A stretch of 29,623 nt of DNA, from positions 1-29,623 of the forward strand of contig DBKH01000016.1 in NCBI GenBank assembly GCA_002297815.1. Reading direction: 5' to 3'. Under the pieces are notes generated by a model. It made no database searches, had not been told where the DNA came from, and worked only from the letters and a program-made list of their open reading frames with translations. Shown in pieces: positions 1 through 7,621 of the stretch. How positions within the stretch are numbered: position 1 is the stretch's first letter; every line of letters begins with the position of its first letter. This stretch comes from Bacteroidales bacterium UBA755 (GTDB lineage: Bacteria; Bacteroidota; Bacteroidia; Bacteroidales; UBA932). The position numbers and the translations under genes are program-made.

Positions 1-2
1 CT

Positions 3-1739
3 CGTCGCGCGCACTCCATCGCTGCTCAGGGTGGTATCAATGCCGCTAAGAACTATCAGAATGACAATGACGCTGTCTATCGTCTATTCTACGACACAAT
101 CAAGGGAGGCGACTACCGTAGCCGTGAGGCGAATGTCTATCGTCTCGCTGAGGTCAGCGCGGCCATTATCGACCAGTGCGTCGCACAGGGTGTTCCTTTC
201 GCCCGTGAGTACGGTGGCTACCTCGCCAACCGTTCATTCGGAGGTGTTCAGGTAAGCCGTACGTTCTATGCTAGGGGACAAACCGGTCAGCAGCTTCTTC
301 TTGGAGCCTATGCCGCTCTCAACCGCCAGATCGCTGCCGGTACTGTGACCAGCTATCCTCGCCATGAGATGCTTGACCTCGTCATCATTGATGGTCAGGC
401 CAAGGGTATCATCGCCCGCAACCTCGTGACCGGCAAGCTTGAGAGATTCGGTGCCCATGCCGTCGTTATCGCCACTGGAGGTTACGGCAACACCTACTTC
501 CTTTCCACAAATGCCATGAACAGCAACGGCTCAGCCGCATGGCAGTGCTACAAGAAGGGAGCATATTTCGCAAATCCTTGCTTTGCTCAGATCCACCCTA
601 CCTGCATCCCTGTACACGGTGAGCAGCAGTGCAAACTGACCCTTATGTCAGAGTCCCTGCGTAACGACGGTCGTATCTGGGTGCCTAAGAAGATGGAGGA
701 TGTGATGAAGCTTCGCAAGCACGAGATAAAGCCTTCACAGATTCCTGAGGAGGATCGTGACTACTATCTCGAACGTCGTTATCCTGCGTTCGGTAACCTC
801 GTTCCTCGTGACGTGGCTTCCCGTGCAGCCAAGGAAAGATGCGACGCCGGATTTGGTGTCAACGAGACCGGTCTCGCTGTGTTCCTCGACTTCTCCGATG
901 CCATCAAGCGTCTTGGTCATCAGAGGGTACAGGAGCGTTACGGCAACCTCTTTGACATGTACTTCAAAATCAATAATGTAAGCCCTTGGGAGGAGCCTAT
1001 GATGATCTACCCAGCGATCCACTACACCATGGGCGGCATCTGGGTTGACTACGATCTTCAGACAACCATCCCTGGACTTTACGCCATCGGTGAGGCCAAC
1101 TTCTCTGACCACGGTGGAAACCGTCTTGGCGCCTCTGCCCTCATGCAGGGTCTCGCTGACGGTTACTTCGTGCTGCCTATCACCATCGCTGACTACCTTT
1201 CACACAAGTTCGCAGAGCCTAAGACCGACATCAACAACCCTGCCTTCGACAAGGCCGAGAAGGATGTTCAGGCCAGAATTGACAGACTCTTCTCCATCAA
1301 GGGCAAGCAGACTGTTGACTCTATCCACAAGAAGCTCGGAAACATTATGTGGGAGTATGTCGGAATGGCCCGCAGTGAGGAAGGTCTGAAGAAGGCCATC
1401 AAGGAAATCAACGACCTAAAGGCTGTGTTCTACAAGGACGTCTGCGTTCCTGGAGAGCAGTATCAGTTCAACCAGGAGCTTGAGAAGGCCCTCAGGCTTG
1501 AGGACTTCTTCGAGATTGGTGAGCTCATGGCCCGTGACGCCTTGAACAGGAACGAGTCCTGCGGTGGTCACTTCCGTGTAGAGAGCCAGACAGAGGAAGG
1601 GGAGGCCAAGAGAGACGATGCCAACTACATGTATGTCGCCGCTTGGGAGTACAAGGGAGAAGGCAAGGAGCCGGAGCTTCACAAGGAGCCTCTCAAGTAC
1701 GAGTTCATCGAAGTTAAAACAAGAAATTATAAAGACTAG
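3..1739 (+). CDS. sdhA: Fumarate reductase/succinate dehydrogenase flavoprotein subunit (5' partial)
   Basis: Catalytic FAD subunit of complex II, interconverting succinate and fumarate at the cytoplasmic membrane. The frame is open from base 3, so the gene enters from the left edge; 578 residues are visible and perhaps 70-80 N-terminal residues (the FAD dinucleotide-binding fold start) are missing. The fragment begins RRAHSIAAQGGINAAKN, where His4 is the expected covalent FAD attachment histidine. Other family landmarks are HPTCIPVHGEQQ, RDVASRAAKERCDAG (catalytic arginine region), HYTMGGIWVDYD and GEANFSDHGGNRLGASALMQG. This is the long B. subtilis/Bacteroidetes-type subunit. sdhB starts 8 nt after the stop, so both are one operon; the cytochrome b subunit gene would be expected just upstream, outside the window. 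An ATG at 345 is internal and not the true start. In Bacteroidales this enzyme usually acts as fumarate reductase, which is family knowledge and not shown here. Confidence 0.96.
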   Translation, partial: RRAHSIAAQGGINAAKNYQNDNDAVYRLFYDTIKGGDYRSREANVYRLAEVSAAIIDQCVAQGVPFAREYGGYLANRSFGGVQVSRTFYARGQTGQQLLLGAYAALNRQIAAGTVTSYPRHEMLDLVIIDGQAKGIIARNLVTGKLERFGAHAVVIATGGYGNTYFLSTNAMNSNGSAAWQCYKKGAYFANPCFAQIHPTCIPVHGEQQCKLTLMSESLRNDGRIWVPKKMEDVMKLRKHEIKPSQIPEEDRDYYLERRYPAFGNLVPRDVASRAAKERCDAGFGVNETGLAVFLDFSDAIKRLGHQRVQERYGNLFDMYFKINNVSPWEEPMMIYPAIHYTMGGIWVDYDLQTTIPGLYAIGEANFSDHGGNRLGASALMQGLADGYFVLPITIADYLSHKFAEPKTDINNPAFDKAEKDVQARIDRLFSIKGKQTVDSIHKKLGNIMWEYVGMARSEEGLKKAIKEINDLKAVFYKDVCVPGEQYQFNQELEKALRLEDFFEIGELMARDALNRNESCGGHFRVESQTEEGEAKRDDANYMYVAAWEYKGEGKEPELHKEPLKYEFIEVKTRNYKD

Positions 1740-1747
1740 AATCGGCT

Positions 1748-2527
1748 ATGGATTTCAATCTTAAGATATGGCGTCAGAAGAACGCCAAGGAACAAGGTCA
1801 TTTTGAGACTTATCATATTTCCGGAATAGAGGAGGACGCCTCTTTCCTCGAAATGCTTGACATCCTCAATGAGCAGCTGATCCGTGAGGGTAACGATCCT
1901 GTAGCCGTTGACAGAGGCTGCCAGAGCAGCGGTCCTGTGTCTTTCGACCACGACTGCCGTGAGGGTATCTGCGGTGCATGCTCGTTGTTCGTTGACGGTC
2001 GTGCCCACGGTCCGGACGATCACGTCACCACCTGCCAGCTTTTCATGCGTCACTTCAAGGATGGCGCAACCATCACTGTTGAGCCTTTCAGAAGCGCTGC
2101 TTTTCCTATAATCAAGGACTTGGTTGTTGACCGCAGCGCTTTCGACAAGATCCTTCAGGCTGGAGGATTCATCTCTGTCAGAACTGGTTCCGCCCAGGAT
2201 GCCAACAACATTCTTATCTCTCACGAGAACGCTGAGAAGAGCATGGACGCTGCCGCCTGCGTAGGTTGCGGTGCCTGCGTTGCAACCTGTAAAAACGGCT
2301 CTGCGATGCTGTTTGTGGCTGCAAGGGTAAGTTCCCTTGCTCTGCTCCCTCAGGGTCGTCCAGAGGCCGCTCGAAGGGCTAAGAATATGGTCGCGAAGAT
2401 GGAAGAGCTAGGCTTCGGCAACTGCACCAACACCCGCGCCTGCGAAATGGAATGCCCTAAGGGAATCTCCATCGACCACATCGCCCGCCTCAACCGCGAG
2501 TTCCTCAAGGCGAAGTTCTCTGAGTAA
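1748..2527 (+). CDS. sdhB: Fumarate reductase/succinate dehydrogenase iron-sulfur subunit
   Basis: Electron-transfer subunit of complex II, 259 residues, carrying electrons between the flavoprotein and the membrane quinone site. The N-terminal ferredoxin-like domain has CREGICGAC (Cys70, 75, 78) with the last [2Fe-2S] ligand probably Cys96 in VTTCQ. The C-terminal domain has CVGCGACVATC (Cys171-181) and CTNTRACEMECPKGI (Cys226, 232, 236), supplying the [4Fe-4S] and [3Fe-4S] ligands. The insertion before Cys96 (GRAHGPDDH) is usual for Bacteroidetes members. The ATG lies 8 nt after the sdhA stop and has no clear Shine-Dalgarno sequence, as is common in this phylum. A rho-independent terminator follows 21 nt after the stop, so sdhB is the last gene of the operon. 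Confidence 0.96.
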   Translation: MDFNLKIWRQKNAKEQGHFETYHISGIEEDASFLEMLDILNEQLIREGNDPVAVDRGCQSSGPVSFDHDCREGICGACSLFVDGRAHGPDDHVTTCQLFMRHFKDGATITVEPFRSAAFPIIKDLVVDRSAFDKILQAGGFISVRTGSAQDANNILISHENAEKSMDAAACVGCGACVATCKNGSAMLFVAARVSSLALLPQGRPEAARRAKNMVAKMEELGFGNCTNTRACEMECPKGISIDHIARLNREFLKAKFSE

Positions 2528-2548
2528 TACTTTATCACTGAATATCTT

Positions 2549-2584
2549 AGGTCGGAAATGCGTTTGCTTTTCCGACCTTTTTTT
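2549..2584 (+). terminator. Rho-independent terminator after sdhB
   Basis: A perfect 10-bp stem (AGGTCGGAAA at 2549-2558, TTTCCGACCT at 2569-2578) with a 10-nt loop runs directly into a run of seven T. It lies 21 nt after the sdhB stop and should end the sdh operon transcript. Confidence 0.9.
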
Positions 2585-2610
2585 CGGTCACTGAGCTTGT
2601 CGAAGTGATT
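2585..2610 (+). repeat. Dispersed repeat, GAGCTTGTCGAAG type, copy 1
   Basis: Contains GGTCACTGAGCTTGTCGAAG followed by TGA. This is one of at least six copies or variants in the intergenic spaces of the window (others at 4060, 4104, 9605, 9661, 11582). It follows the sdhB terminator directly. From memory, similar CTTCGACAAGCTCAG words are abundant between genes in many bacterial genomes; their role is not known to me. Confidence 0.8.
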
Positions 2611-2632
2611 GTTGTTTATACAGTAACTTCAG

Positions 2633-2700
2633 AGGGCAGAAAAAAAGAAAATTCCAAATTTTGCACGTTACCAAAATTTGAAATTTTATTTTTCTGCCCT
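2633..2700. repeat. Long hairpin with 8-nt loop CACGTTAC
   Basis: Outer arms AGGGCAGAAAAA (2633-2644) and TTTTTCTGCCCT (2689-2700) enclose AAAATT-C-CAAATTTTG and CAAAATTTG-A-AATTTT, closing on the loop CACGTTAC (2664-2671). It is nearly uninterrupted, with one mismatch and a small bulge. It lies between the convergent sdhB and hflX genes. The loop is the exact reverse complement of the loop of the hairpin at 2758-2810. Confidence 0.85.
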
Positions 2701-2757
2701 TTCGCTATAATTATGAAAACTGATTATTTTGTAATTCAGTAATCTTTCTAAGCCTAT

Positions 2758-2810
2758 AAAAGTCTCTACTCGAAATTTTTGTAACGTGAAAAATTTCGAG
2801 AGAGACTTTT
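2758..2810. terminator. Bidirectional hairpin with loop GTAACGTG, probable hflX terminator
   Basis: Arms AAAAGTCTCT (2758-2767) and AGAGACTTTT (2801-2810), then a one-base bulge and CTCGAAATTTTT / AAAAATTTCGAG, leave the loop GTAACGTG (2781-2788). T-rich flanks on both strands let it work as a terminator in either direction; hflX transcribes towards it on the minus strand. The loop pairs perfectly with that of the 2633-2700 hairpin. Confidence 0.75.
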
Positions 2811-2859
2811 TGGGCTGTTTATGATATACTGAATCTTTTGATGCAGGTTCAGTGATAAT

Positions 2860-4041
2860 TTACCAGAGGAAATTATTGAATGGATAGCGGCCAGCGTGGA
2901 TCTCAGCGACCATCTTGTAGATGTCGCTACGGAGCTTCTCGATGTTGGTCTTGTTCTTGGCAGAAATGAATATGCATGGAGTCTTTTCCTGCGCTATCCA
3001 GCTGTTTTTCAACTCATCCAGCGATCGGTTCTCTTTGCCTTTCGGTGTCAGTGAGAACTCATCGTATTCCTCGTAGGTGTAAGCATCTATCTTGTTGAAT
3101 ATCACATAGACAGGTTTGTTGCTGGCACCTATTTCCTGTAGGGTTCTCTCCACAACCTCCATCTGCTCCTCGAAGCCTGGATGGGATATGTCAACCACAT
3201 GAAGCAATATGTCGGCCTCCCTTACCTCGTCCAGAGTGCTCTTGAAGGCCTCCACAAGCTGTGTAGGGAGTTTTCTGATGAATCCTACAGTGTCGCTCAG
3301 CAGGAACGGGACGTTCTCGATCACGACCTTTCTGACAGTTGTGTCCAGGGTGGCGAACAGCTTGTTTTCGGCAAAAACGTCAGATTTAGCCAGCATATTC
3401 ATTATTGTGCTCTTGCCTACATTTGTGTATCCCACAAGGGAAAGTCGCACCATAGAGCCTCTGTTGCCCCTTTGCGTAGCCATCTGCTTATCGACTTTCT
3501 TCAGCTGTTCCTTGAGCCTTGCGATTCGCTCCTTGACGATTCGGCGGTCAATCTCAATCTGGGTCTCACCCATACCGCCTCTCGTGCCCATGCCTCCTCT
3601 TTGTCTTTCAAGGTGGGTCCACATTCCGGCCAGTCTTGGAAGCATGTAATTATAGCGGGCGAGTTCGACCTGCATCTTGGCGTAGGATGTCTTGGCGCGC
3701 TGCGCGAATATCTCAAGGATCAGACTTGTCCTGTCAATAACTGAGCTACAATTGATTACCTTCTCTATGTTTCTCTGCTGCATCCCGGTCAGTTCGTCGT
3801 CGAAGATCACGTATTTTATCTCGTTTTCCTCACAGTAGTCGGCAATCTCCTGAAGTTTTCCGCTTCGTATGTAAGTGGCCTTCTCCGGTTTGTCAAGCCT
3901 TTGCACGAACTTCTTGTCACCCTTGGCTCCTGCCGTTTCCGCCAGAAATTCAAGTTCGTCAAGATATTCCATCACCTTCCTCTCGTCATCGTTCTGTTTG
4001 ATGATGCCGACGAAGACGGCTTTTTCTATCAATTCTTCCAT
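2860..4041 (-). CDS. hflX: GTPase HflX, ribosome-associated
   Basis: 393-residue member of the HflX family of translational GTPases, which bind the 50S subunit and rescue stalled or stress-damaged ribosomes. The N-terminal HflX domain (about 1-195) holds the glycine-rich linker RGGMGTRGGMGETQIEIDRR followed by a basic coiled helix (ERIARLKEQLKKVDKQ). The G domain shows the P-loop GYTNVGKS (204-211), switch I TLDTT (231-235), DTVGF (250-254) and NKID near 317. Length fits the family. It is transcribed alone on the minus strand, convergent with sdhB, with bidirectional hairpins behind it. The upstream space to tonB is filled by dispersed repeats. No clear promoter was found. Confidence 0.95.
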   Translation of the reverse strand: MEELIEKAVFVGIIKQNDDERKVMEYLDELEFLAETAGAKGDKKFVQRLDKPEKATYIRSGKLQEIADYCEENEIKYVIFDDELTGMQQRNIEKVINCSSVIDRTSLILEIFAQRAKTSYAKMQVELARYNYMLPRLAGMWTHLERQRGGMGTRGGMGETQIEIDRRIVKERIARLKEQLKKVDKQMATQRGNRGSMVRLSLVGYTNVGKSTIMNMLAKSDVFAENKLFATLDTTVRKVVIENVPFLLSDTVGFIRKLPTQLVEAFKSTLDEVREADILLHVVDISHPGFEEQMEVVERTLQEIGASNKPVYVIFNKIDAYTYEEYDEFSLTPKGKENRSLDELKNSWIAQEKTPCIFISAKNKTNIEKLRSDIYKMVAEIHAGRYPFNNFLW

Positions 4042-4059
4042 TATAATCTAATAATCTGT

Positions 4060-4139
4060 GGTCGCTGAGCTTGTCGAAGCGACTTTCGCCTCAATGCTTC
4101 GGTGCTTCGACAAGCTCAGCAACCGAAAGCTCAGTGACC
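4060..4139. repeat. Inverted pair of dispersed GAGCTTGTCGAAG repeats
   Basis: The forward copy GGTCGCTGAGCTTGTCGAAG (4060-4079) is mirrored by GCTTCGACAAGCTCAGC at 4104-4120, giving a stem of at least 17 perfect base pairs with a loop of about 23 nt. A further half copy GCTCAGTGACC follows at 4129-4139. The cluster lies between the hflX start and the tonB terminator, with no coding potential of its own. Confidence 0.8.
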
Positions 4140-4164
4140 AATCTGTTCATCGACTAATCTATTC

Positions 4165-4195
4165 AAAAAAAGGCCATCCGGTTGGGGACGGCCTT
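4165..4195 (-). terminator. Rho-independent terminator of tonB
   Basis: Read on the minus strand, AAGGCCGTCC pairs with GGATGGCCTT (one G-T wobble) around a short loop and is followed by seven T. It lies about 20 nt past the tonB stop codon. Confidence 0.88.
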
Positions 4196-4215
4196 GATAT
4201 TCATTCATTTTCAAA

Positions 4216-4905
4216 TTATCTCAACTGGAATATAACAGGGAAGGTGTAGGTAACCTTCACAGCGCGGTCACGCTGCTTTCCTGGCTTCCACTTAGGAGAC
4301 ATTGAAACGACTCTGACGGCCTCTTTGTCTAGTGAAGAGTCAACACCACGAAGAACCTTCACGTTGCTGACAGATCCGTCAGGATTAACGGTGAACTGGA
4401 GGGTAACACGTCCCTGCACACCGTTCTCCTTAGCTATCTCAGGATACTGAAGTTTGGAGTTAACCCACTTTGAGAACTCATTGGCATCTCCACCGTTGAA
4501 CGAAGGCTTCTCCTCAACGAGCTGGAAAGGAATAGCCTCTTCCTCAACAACTTCCTCCTTAACTTCCTCAACGTAATCCATGATCTCTACTCCAAGATTG
4601 GCATCATCCTCAAGGCTCATGAAGTTGTCTTCAACCTTGATGTCGTCTTCAACGATGTCGATTTGGTCAGAAAGAACAGGAATCTTTGGAGTCTCTGGAG
4701 GTGGTGGAGGAGTTTCCTGAGTAATAGGAACCATGTCCTCAACTTCAACTACCTGAGTGTCTTCTCCCAGGCTGGCTACAGCCTTCTCTTTGGTGCTGTA
4801 GGAAAAAGCTCCCCAGACTACGAGAAGAGCAACCACGAGTCCGATCTCCGTAAAGAGAGTTCTTCTGTTCTCAAGATCGGCTTTTGGTGTTTTCTTGATT
4901 TCCAT
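4216..4905 (-). CDS. tonB: TonB-family energy transducer
   Basis: Periplasm-spanning protein that couples the ExbB/ExbD proton motor to TonB-dependent outer-membrane transporters (SusC-like and siderophore receptors). I choose the ATG at 4905 (MEIKKTPKADLENRR), matching the usual Bacteroidetes N-terminus, instead of the in-frame ATG at 4926; this gives 229 residues. Order: short cytoplasmic N-terminus, one membrane segment (FTEIGLVVALLVVWGAFSY), a Pro/Glu-rich periplasmic spacer with PPPPPETPKIP and an acidic stretch (VEEVKEEVVEEEAIP), then a C-terminal TonB domain (KWVNSKLQYPEIAKENGVQG, VTLQFTVNPDGSVSNVKVLRG, PKWKPGKQRDRAVKVTYTFP). It has its own promoter and terminator and is divergent from ybeY. 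No exbBD genes are visible beside it, so it may serve several systems. Confidence 0.93.
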   Translation of the reverse strand: MEIKKTPKADLENRRTLFTEIGLVVALLVVWGAFSYSTKEKAVASLGEDTQVVEVEDMVPITQETPPPPPETPKIPVLSDQIDIVEDDIKVEDNFMSLEDDANLGVEIMDYVEEVKEEVVEEEAIPFQLVEEKPSFNGGDANEFSKWVNSKLQYPEIAKENGVQGRVTLQFTVNPDGSVSNVKVLRGVDSSLDKEAVRVVSMSPKWKPGKQRDRAVKVTYTFPVIFQLR

Positions 4906-4969
4906 ATCAGTAATTAATTTTAACAATCATTTATTATGTGCCTTGAAGCAAAACCTTCCAATAGGCTCT

Positions 4970-5000
4970 CAAAGATAGAAATAATAATTGTCATTTCAAA
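4970..5000 (-). promoter_or_regulatory. Promoter of tonB
   Basis: On the minus strand, TTTG (5000-4997), then a 19-bp spacer, then TATCTTTG (4977-4970). This matches the Bacteroidetes primary sigma-factor consensus TTTG-N19-21-TAnnTTTG in every fixed position. It is about 65 bases upstream of the chosen start codon. Confidence 0.75.
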
Positions 5001-5019
5001 TTTTTTGAATTATTAGTTG

Positions 5020-5027
5020 TAGATTTG
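5020..5027 (+). promoter_or_regulatory. Possible -7 element for ybeY
   Basis: TAGATTTG fits TAnnTTTG and lies 15 bases before the ybeY ATG, which would leave a very short leader. No good -33 TTTG is found at the usual distance, so this is tentative. Confidence 0.35.
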
Positions 5028-5042
5028 CGTAAAATTTAAGTT

Positions 5043-5462
5043 ATGGTAAGGTATTATTGTGAAGACATCAAGTTCGAGTTCAAGAACAAACTTGCAAATA
5101 ACAGATGGCTTAAAATGGTTGCTGGGAGTGAAATCAAAACTCTAGGAGACATCTCTATTATCTTTTGCTCAGATAATTACATTCTTGATGTGAACCTTCG
5201 TTACCTTCATCATGACTACTTTACTGATGTTATTACCTTTGACTATTGTGAAGGCAACGTTCTTTCAGGTGACTTATTTATAAGTATTGACAGTGTGCGT
5301 GAGAATGCCATCGAGTTCGGCACCGAGTTCGATGAGGAACTGCATCGCGTGATTGTCCATGGTCTGCTTCATCTTATCGGTTACGATGATCACACTCCTG
5401 AGGACCAGAAGGTTATGCGTGCTAAGGAGGATTATTATCTTAGTCTGAGAGATAATGTCTAA
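5043..5462 (+). CDS. ybeY: Endoribonuclease YbeY (rRNA maturation factor)
   Basis: 139-residue single-domain metalloprotein that acts in 16S rRNA 3'-end maturation and ribosome quality control. The core motif HGLLHLIGYDDH (106-117) supplies zinc ligands His106 and His110. In the E. coli form the third ligand follows the second by six residues; here that place is Asp116 with His117 next to it, so the ligand set is shifted or altered. The upstream part (FCSDNYILDVNLRYLHHDYFTDVITF) is the usual family signature. The ATG at 5043 is the only sensible start. It sits between the divergent tonB and the co-directional mnmG, 76 nt from the mnmG start. Confidence 0.94.
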   Translation: MVRYYCEDIKFEFKNKLANNRWLKMVAGSEIKTLGDISIIFCSDNYILDVNLRYLHHDYFTDVITFDYCEGNVLSGDLFISIDSVRENAIEFGTEFDEELHRVIVHGLLHLIGYDDHTPEDQKVMRAKEDYYLSLRDNV

Positions 5463-5467
5463 TTGTT

Positions 5468-5498
5468 TTTGAATATAATAATAGTGAGGCTACCTTTT
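5468..5498 (+). promoter_or_regulatory. Probable promoter of mnmG
   Basis: TTTG (5468-5471), 19-bp spacer, TACCTTTT (5491-5498): one mismatch from the Bacteroidetes TTTG-N19-TAnnTTTG pattern. It lies just after the ybeY stop and about 40 bases before the mnmG start. Confidence 0.5.
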
Positions 5499-5538
5499 CC
5501 ATTGTTGCCTCTTCATGAATTATAGACTTTTCCTGAAT

Positions 5539-7452
5539 ATGACATATTCTTACGATGTGATTGTTGTTGGTGGAGGACATGCTGGTTGTGAAGCTGCCGC
5601 TGCCGCTGCCAATCTTGGTTCGTCCGTTTTGCTGATCAATGCCGATCTTACCAGTTTCGCCCGTATGTCTTGCAACCCTGCTGTGGGTGGAATAGCCAAG
5701 GGACAGATCGTCCGTGAGATTGATGCGCTCGGTGGAATTATGGGTCTGGTGACTGATGCCTCGACTCTTCAGTTCAGGATGCTGAACCGTTCGAAGGGTC
5801 CGGCAATGTGGAGTCCGCGCGCTCAGTGTGACAAACAGGTCTTTTCTGCGTACTGGAGGAATATTCTTGAAAATAATTGTAAATTAGATATTTACGCTGA
5901 TTTTATTACTTCTTTCCTCTTTGAGAATTTAAAAATCTGTGGAGTCAAGACAAATACTGGGGCAATTTTTAAGTCTCGTGCGGTTATTCTGGCTACCGGT
6001 ACCTTCCTGAACGGTAGGATGTTTATAGGCCGCACTTCTTTCGAAGGAGGCAGGATAGGAGAGTTGTCTTCTCACGGTCTGACTGAGCAGCTTGTCAGTC
6101 TTGGACTTCGGACTGGAAGAATGAAGACAGGAACTCCACCCCGAATTGACATTTCTTCGGTTGATACTTCAAGACTTCTTCAGCAATTAGGAGATGATGA
6201 ACCGGAGCGTTTTTCTTACATGAATACATTGTCTGCTGTCCAATCAATGGGAAATCAGATGCCGTGCTTCATTCTTCACACCAATGAGAAAGTTCATGAT
6301 ATTTTAAGGTCCGGATTTAAGGCATCTCCGATGTTTACTGGGATGATAACCGGTCGTGGTCCGAGATACTGTCCAAGCATTGAGGATAAGTTGAGGGTTT
6401 TCCCGGACAAGACTTCCCATCAACTATTCTTGGAGCCGGAAGGGCGTGACATAAATGAATATTACCTCCAAGGCTTTTCTTCTTCGTTGCCTTTGGATGT
6501 TCAGTTAGATGCGTTGCATTCGATTGTCGGCTTGGAGGACGCTAAGATTTTCAAACCAGCATACGCTGTTGAATATGATTACTTTGATCCAACGCAACTT
6601 CGTGAAACTCTTGAACTTAGAGATGTTGAAGGGCTTTATTTCGCTGGTCAGATCAATGGTACAACTGGTTACGAAGAGGCTGCTGCACAGGGAATTATAG
6701 CTGGGATCAATGCTCATTTGAAGGTCCATGACAAAGATCCTTTCATTCTTCGTCGTGATGAATCATACATCGGAGTTCTGATTGATGACTTGATTACTAA
6801 AGGTGTTGACGAGCCTTATAGGATGTTTACTTCTCGCGCTGAGTATCGTATTCTTCTTCGGCAGGACAATGCTGATTTTCGTTTGACTGAGAAATCCTAC
6901 AAGATTGGTCTTGCTTCTGAAAGGCGTTATCGGATCATGCAGGAAAAGTATGAGGCGGTCGATGCTCTTTCCAAAATGTGTGATGAGGTAAACTTGCGCG
7001 CGGATGTAGTTAATGAATATCTTTCCGATCATAATTCCGCTCCTCTTTCAGAATCTAAACGCGTTTCTGATTTAGCATCCCGTCCTGAGATTTCTCTTGC
7101 CGAATTATTGAATTTTGTTCCACGTGGAACATTTTCTAAGTTTTCAGTAGAACTTCCAGAAGGTGACAGCTACGGAGAAAAGTACGACAGAAAAGAAATT
7201 ATTGACTCAGTTGAAATCGGAATTAAGTATAAAGGCTACATCGAGCGTGAAAAATCAATTGCTGAAAAAATAGCTCGTCTTGAAGATTTGAAGATTCCGC
7301 TGGATTTCGATTTCAATAAAGTCTCCGGTCTCACCATTGAATGCCGCCAGAAGCTCGCCCGTTACAAACCTTCCACCATCGCCCAAGCCTCCCGCATATC
7401 TGGAGTCTCTCCCGCTGACATCTCCGTCCTGCTGGTCTATTTTGGACGGTAA
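5539..7452 (+). CDS. mnmG: tRNA uridine-5-carboxymethylaminomethyl modification enzyme MnmG
   Basis: FAD-dependent subunit of the MnmE-MnmG complex, which installs carboxymethylaminomethyl on U34 of certain tRNAs. The N-terminal Rossmann FAD site is VIVVGGGHAGCEAAAAAANLG; typical signatures are MSCNPAVGGIAKGQIVREID, GRMKTGTPPRID, GRGPRYCPSIEDK and GQINGTTGYEEAAAQG. The C-terminal helical domain (from about residue 560) binds tRNA and MnmE. I choose ATG 5539 (MTYSYDVIVVGG, 637 residues) over the in-frame ATG at 5515, because the Rossmann strand normally starts within the first few residues. The coding sequence contains a perfect parS-like palindrome at 7116-7131. mnmG/gidA is often near the replication origin in bacteria. 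Confidence 0.97.
   Translation: MTYSYDVIVVGGGHAGCEAAAAAANLGSSVLLINADLTSFARMSCNPAVGGIAKGQIVREIDALGGIMGLVTDASTLQFRMLNRSKGPAMWSPRAQCDKQVFSAYWRNILENNCKLDIYADFITSFLFENLKICGVKTNTGAIFKSRAVILATGTFLNGRMFIGRTSFEGGRIGELSSHGLTEQLVSLGLRTGRMKTGTPPRIDISSVDTSRLLQQLGDDEPERFSYMNTLSAVQSMGNQMPCFILHTNEKVHDILRSGFKASPMFTGMITGRGPRYCPSIEDKLRVFPDKTSHQLFLEPEGRDINEYYLQGFSSSLPLDVQLDALHSIVGLEDAKIFKPAYAVEYDYFDPTQLRETLELRDVEGLYFAGQINGTTGYEEAAAQGIIAGINAHLKVHDKDPFILRRDESYIGVLIDDLITKGVDEPYRMFTSRAEYRILLRQDNADFRLTEKSYKIGLASERRYRIMQEKYEAVDALSKMCDEVNLRADVVNEYLSDHNSAPLSESKRVSDLASRPEISLAELLNFVPRGTFSKFSVELPEGDSYGEKYDRKEIIDSVEIGIKYKGYIEREKSIAEKIARLEDLKIPLDFDFNKVSGLTIECRQKLARYKPSTIAQASRISGVSPADISVLLVYFGR
7116..7131. promoter_or_regulatory. 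parS-like 16-bp palindrome, site 1 (inside mnmG)
   Basis: TGTTCCACGTGGAACA is a perfect 16-bp palindrome that fits the ParB-binding parS consensus TGTTNCACGTGNAACA. It is embedded in codons for VPRGT of mnmG. A second site with the same 14-bp core is at 9316-9331. ParB binding is inferred from the match only. Confidence 0.75.
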
Positions 7453-7527
7453 AACTTGTAATTAGTTTGTTGTTTAGACTATTATTTTGTGATTTGTTAT
7501 TATAATATTAACGATAAGACAAAAGAT

Positions 7528-7595
7528 AAAAGACTTTGGCTACCATTCACCCGGATAGGGCGCGCGTAGCGCGTAGGTAGCCAAAGTCTTTTTCT
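7528..7595. terminator. Bidirectional terminator between mnmG and ruvA
   Basis: AAAGACTTTGGCTAC (7528-7542) pairs with GTAGCCAAAGTCTTT (7577-7591), followed by a T-rich run on the plus strand and preceded by A-rich sequence that is T-rich on the minus strand. The large loop holds a second small hairpin, CGCGC-GTA-GCGCG (7561-7573). It serves the convergent mnmG and ruvA genes. Confidence 0.85.
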
Positions 7596-7621
7596 TTTTG
7601 CCGCCTTTAGCGAAAATATCT

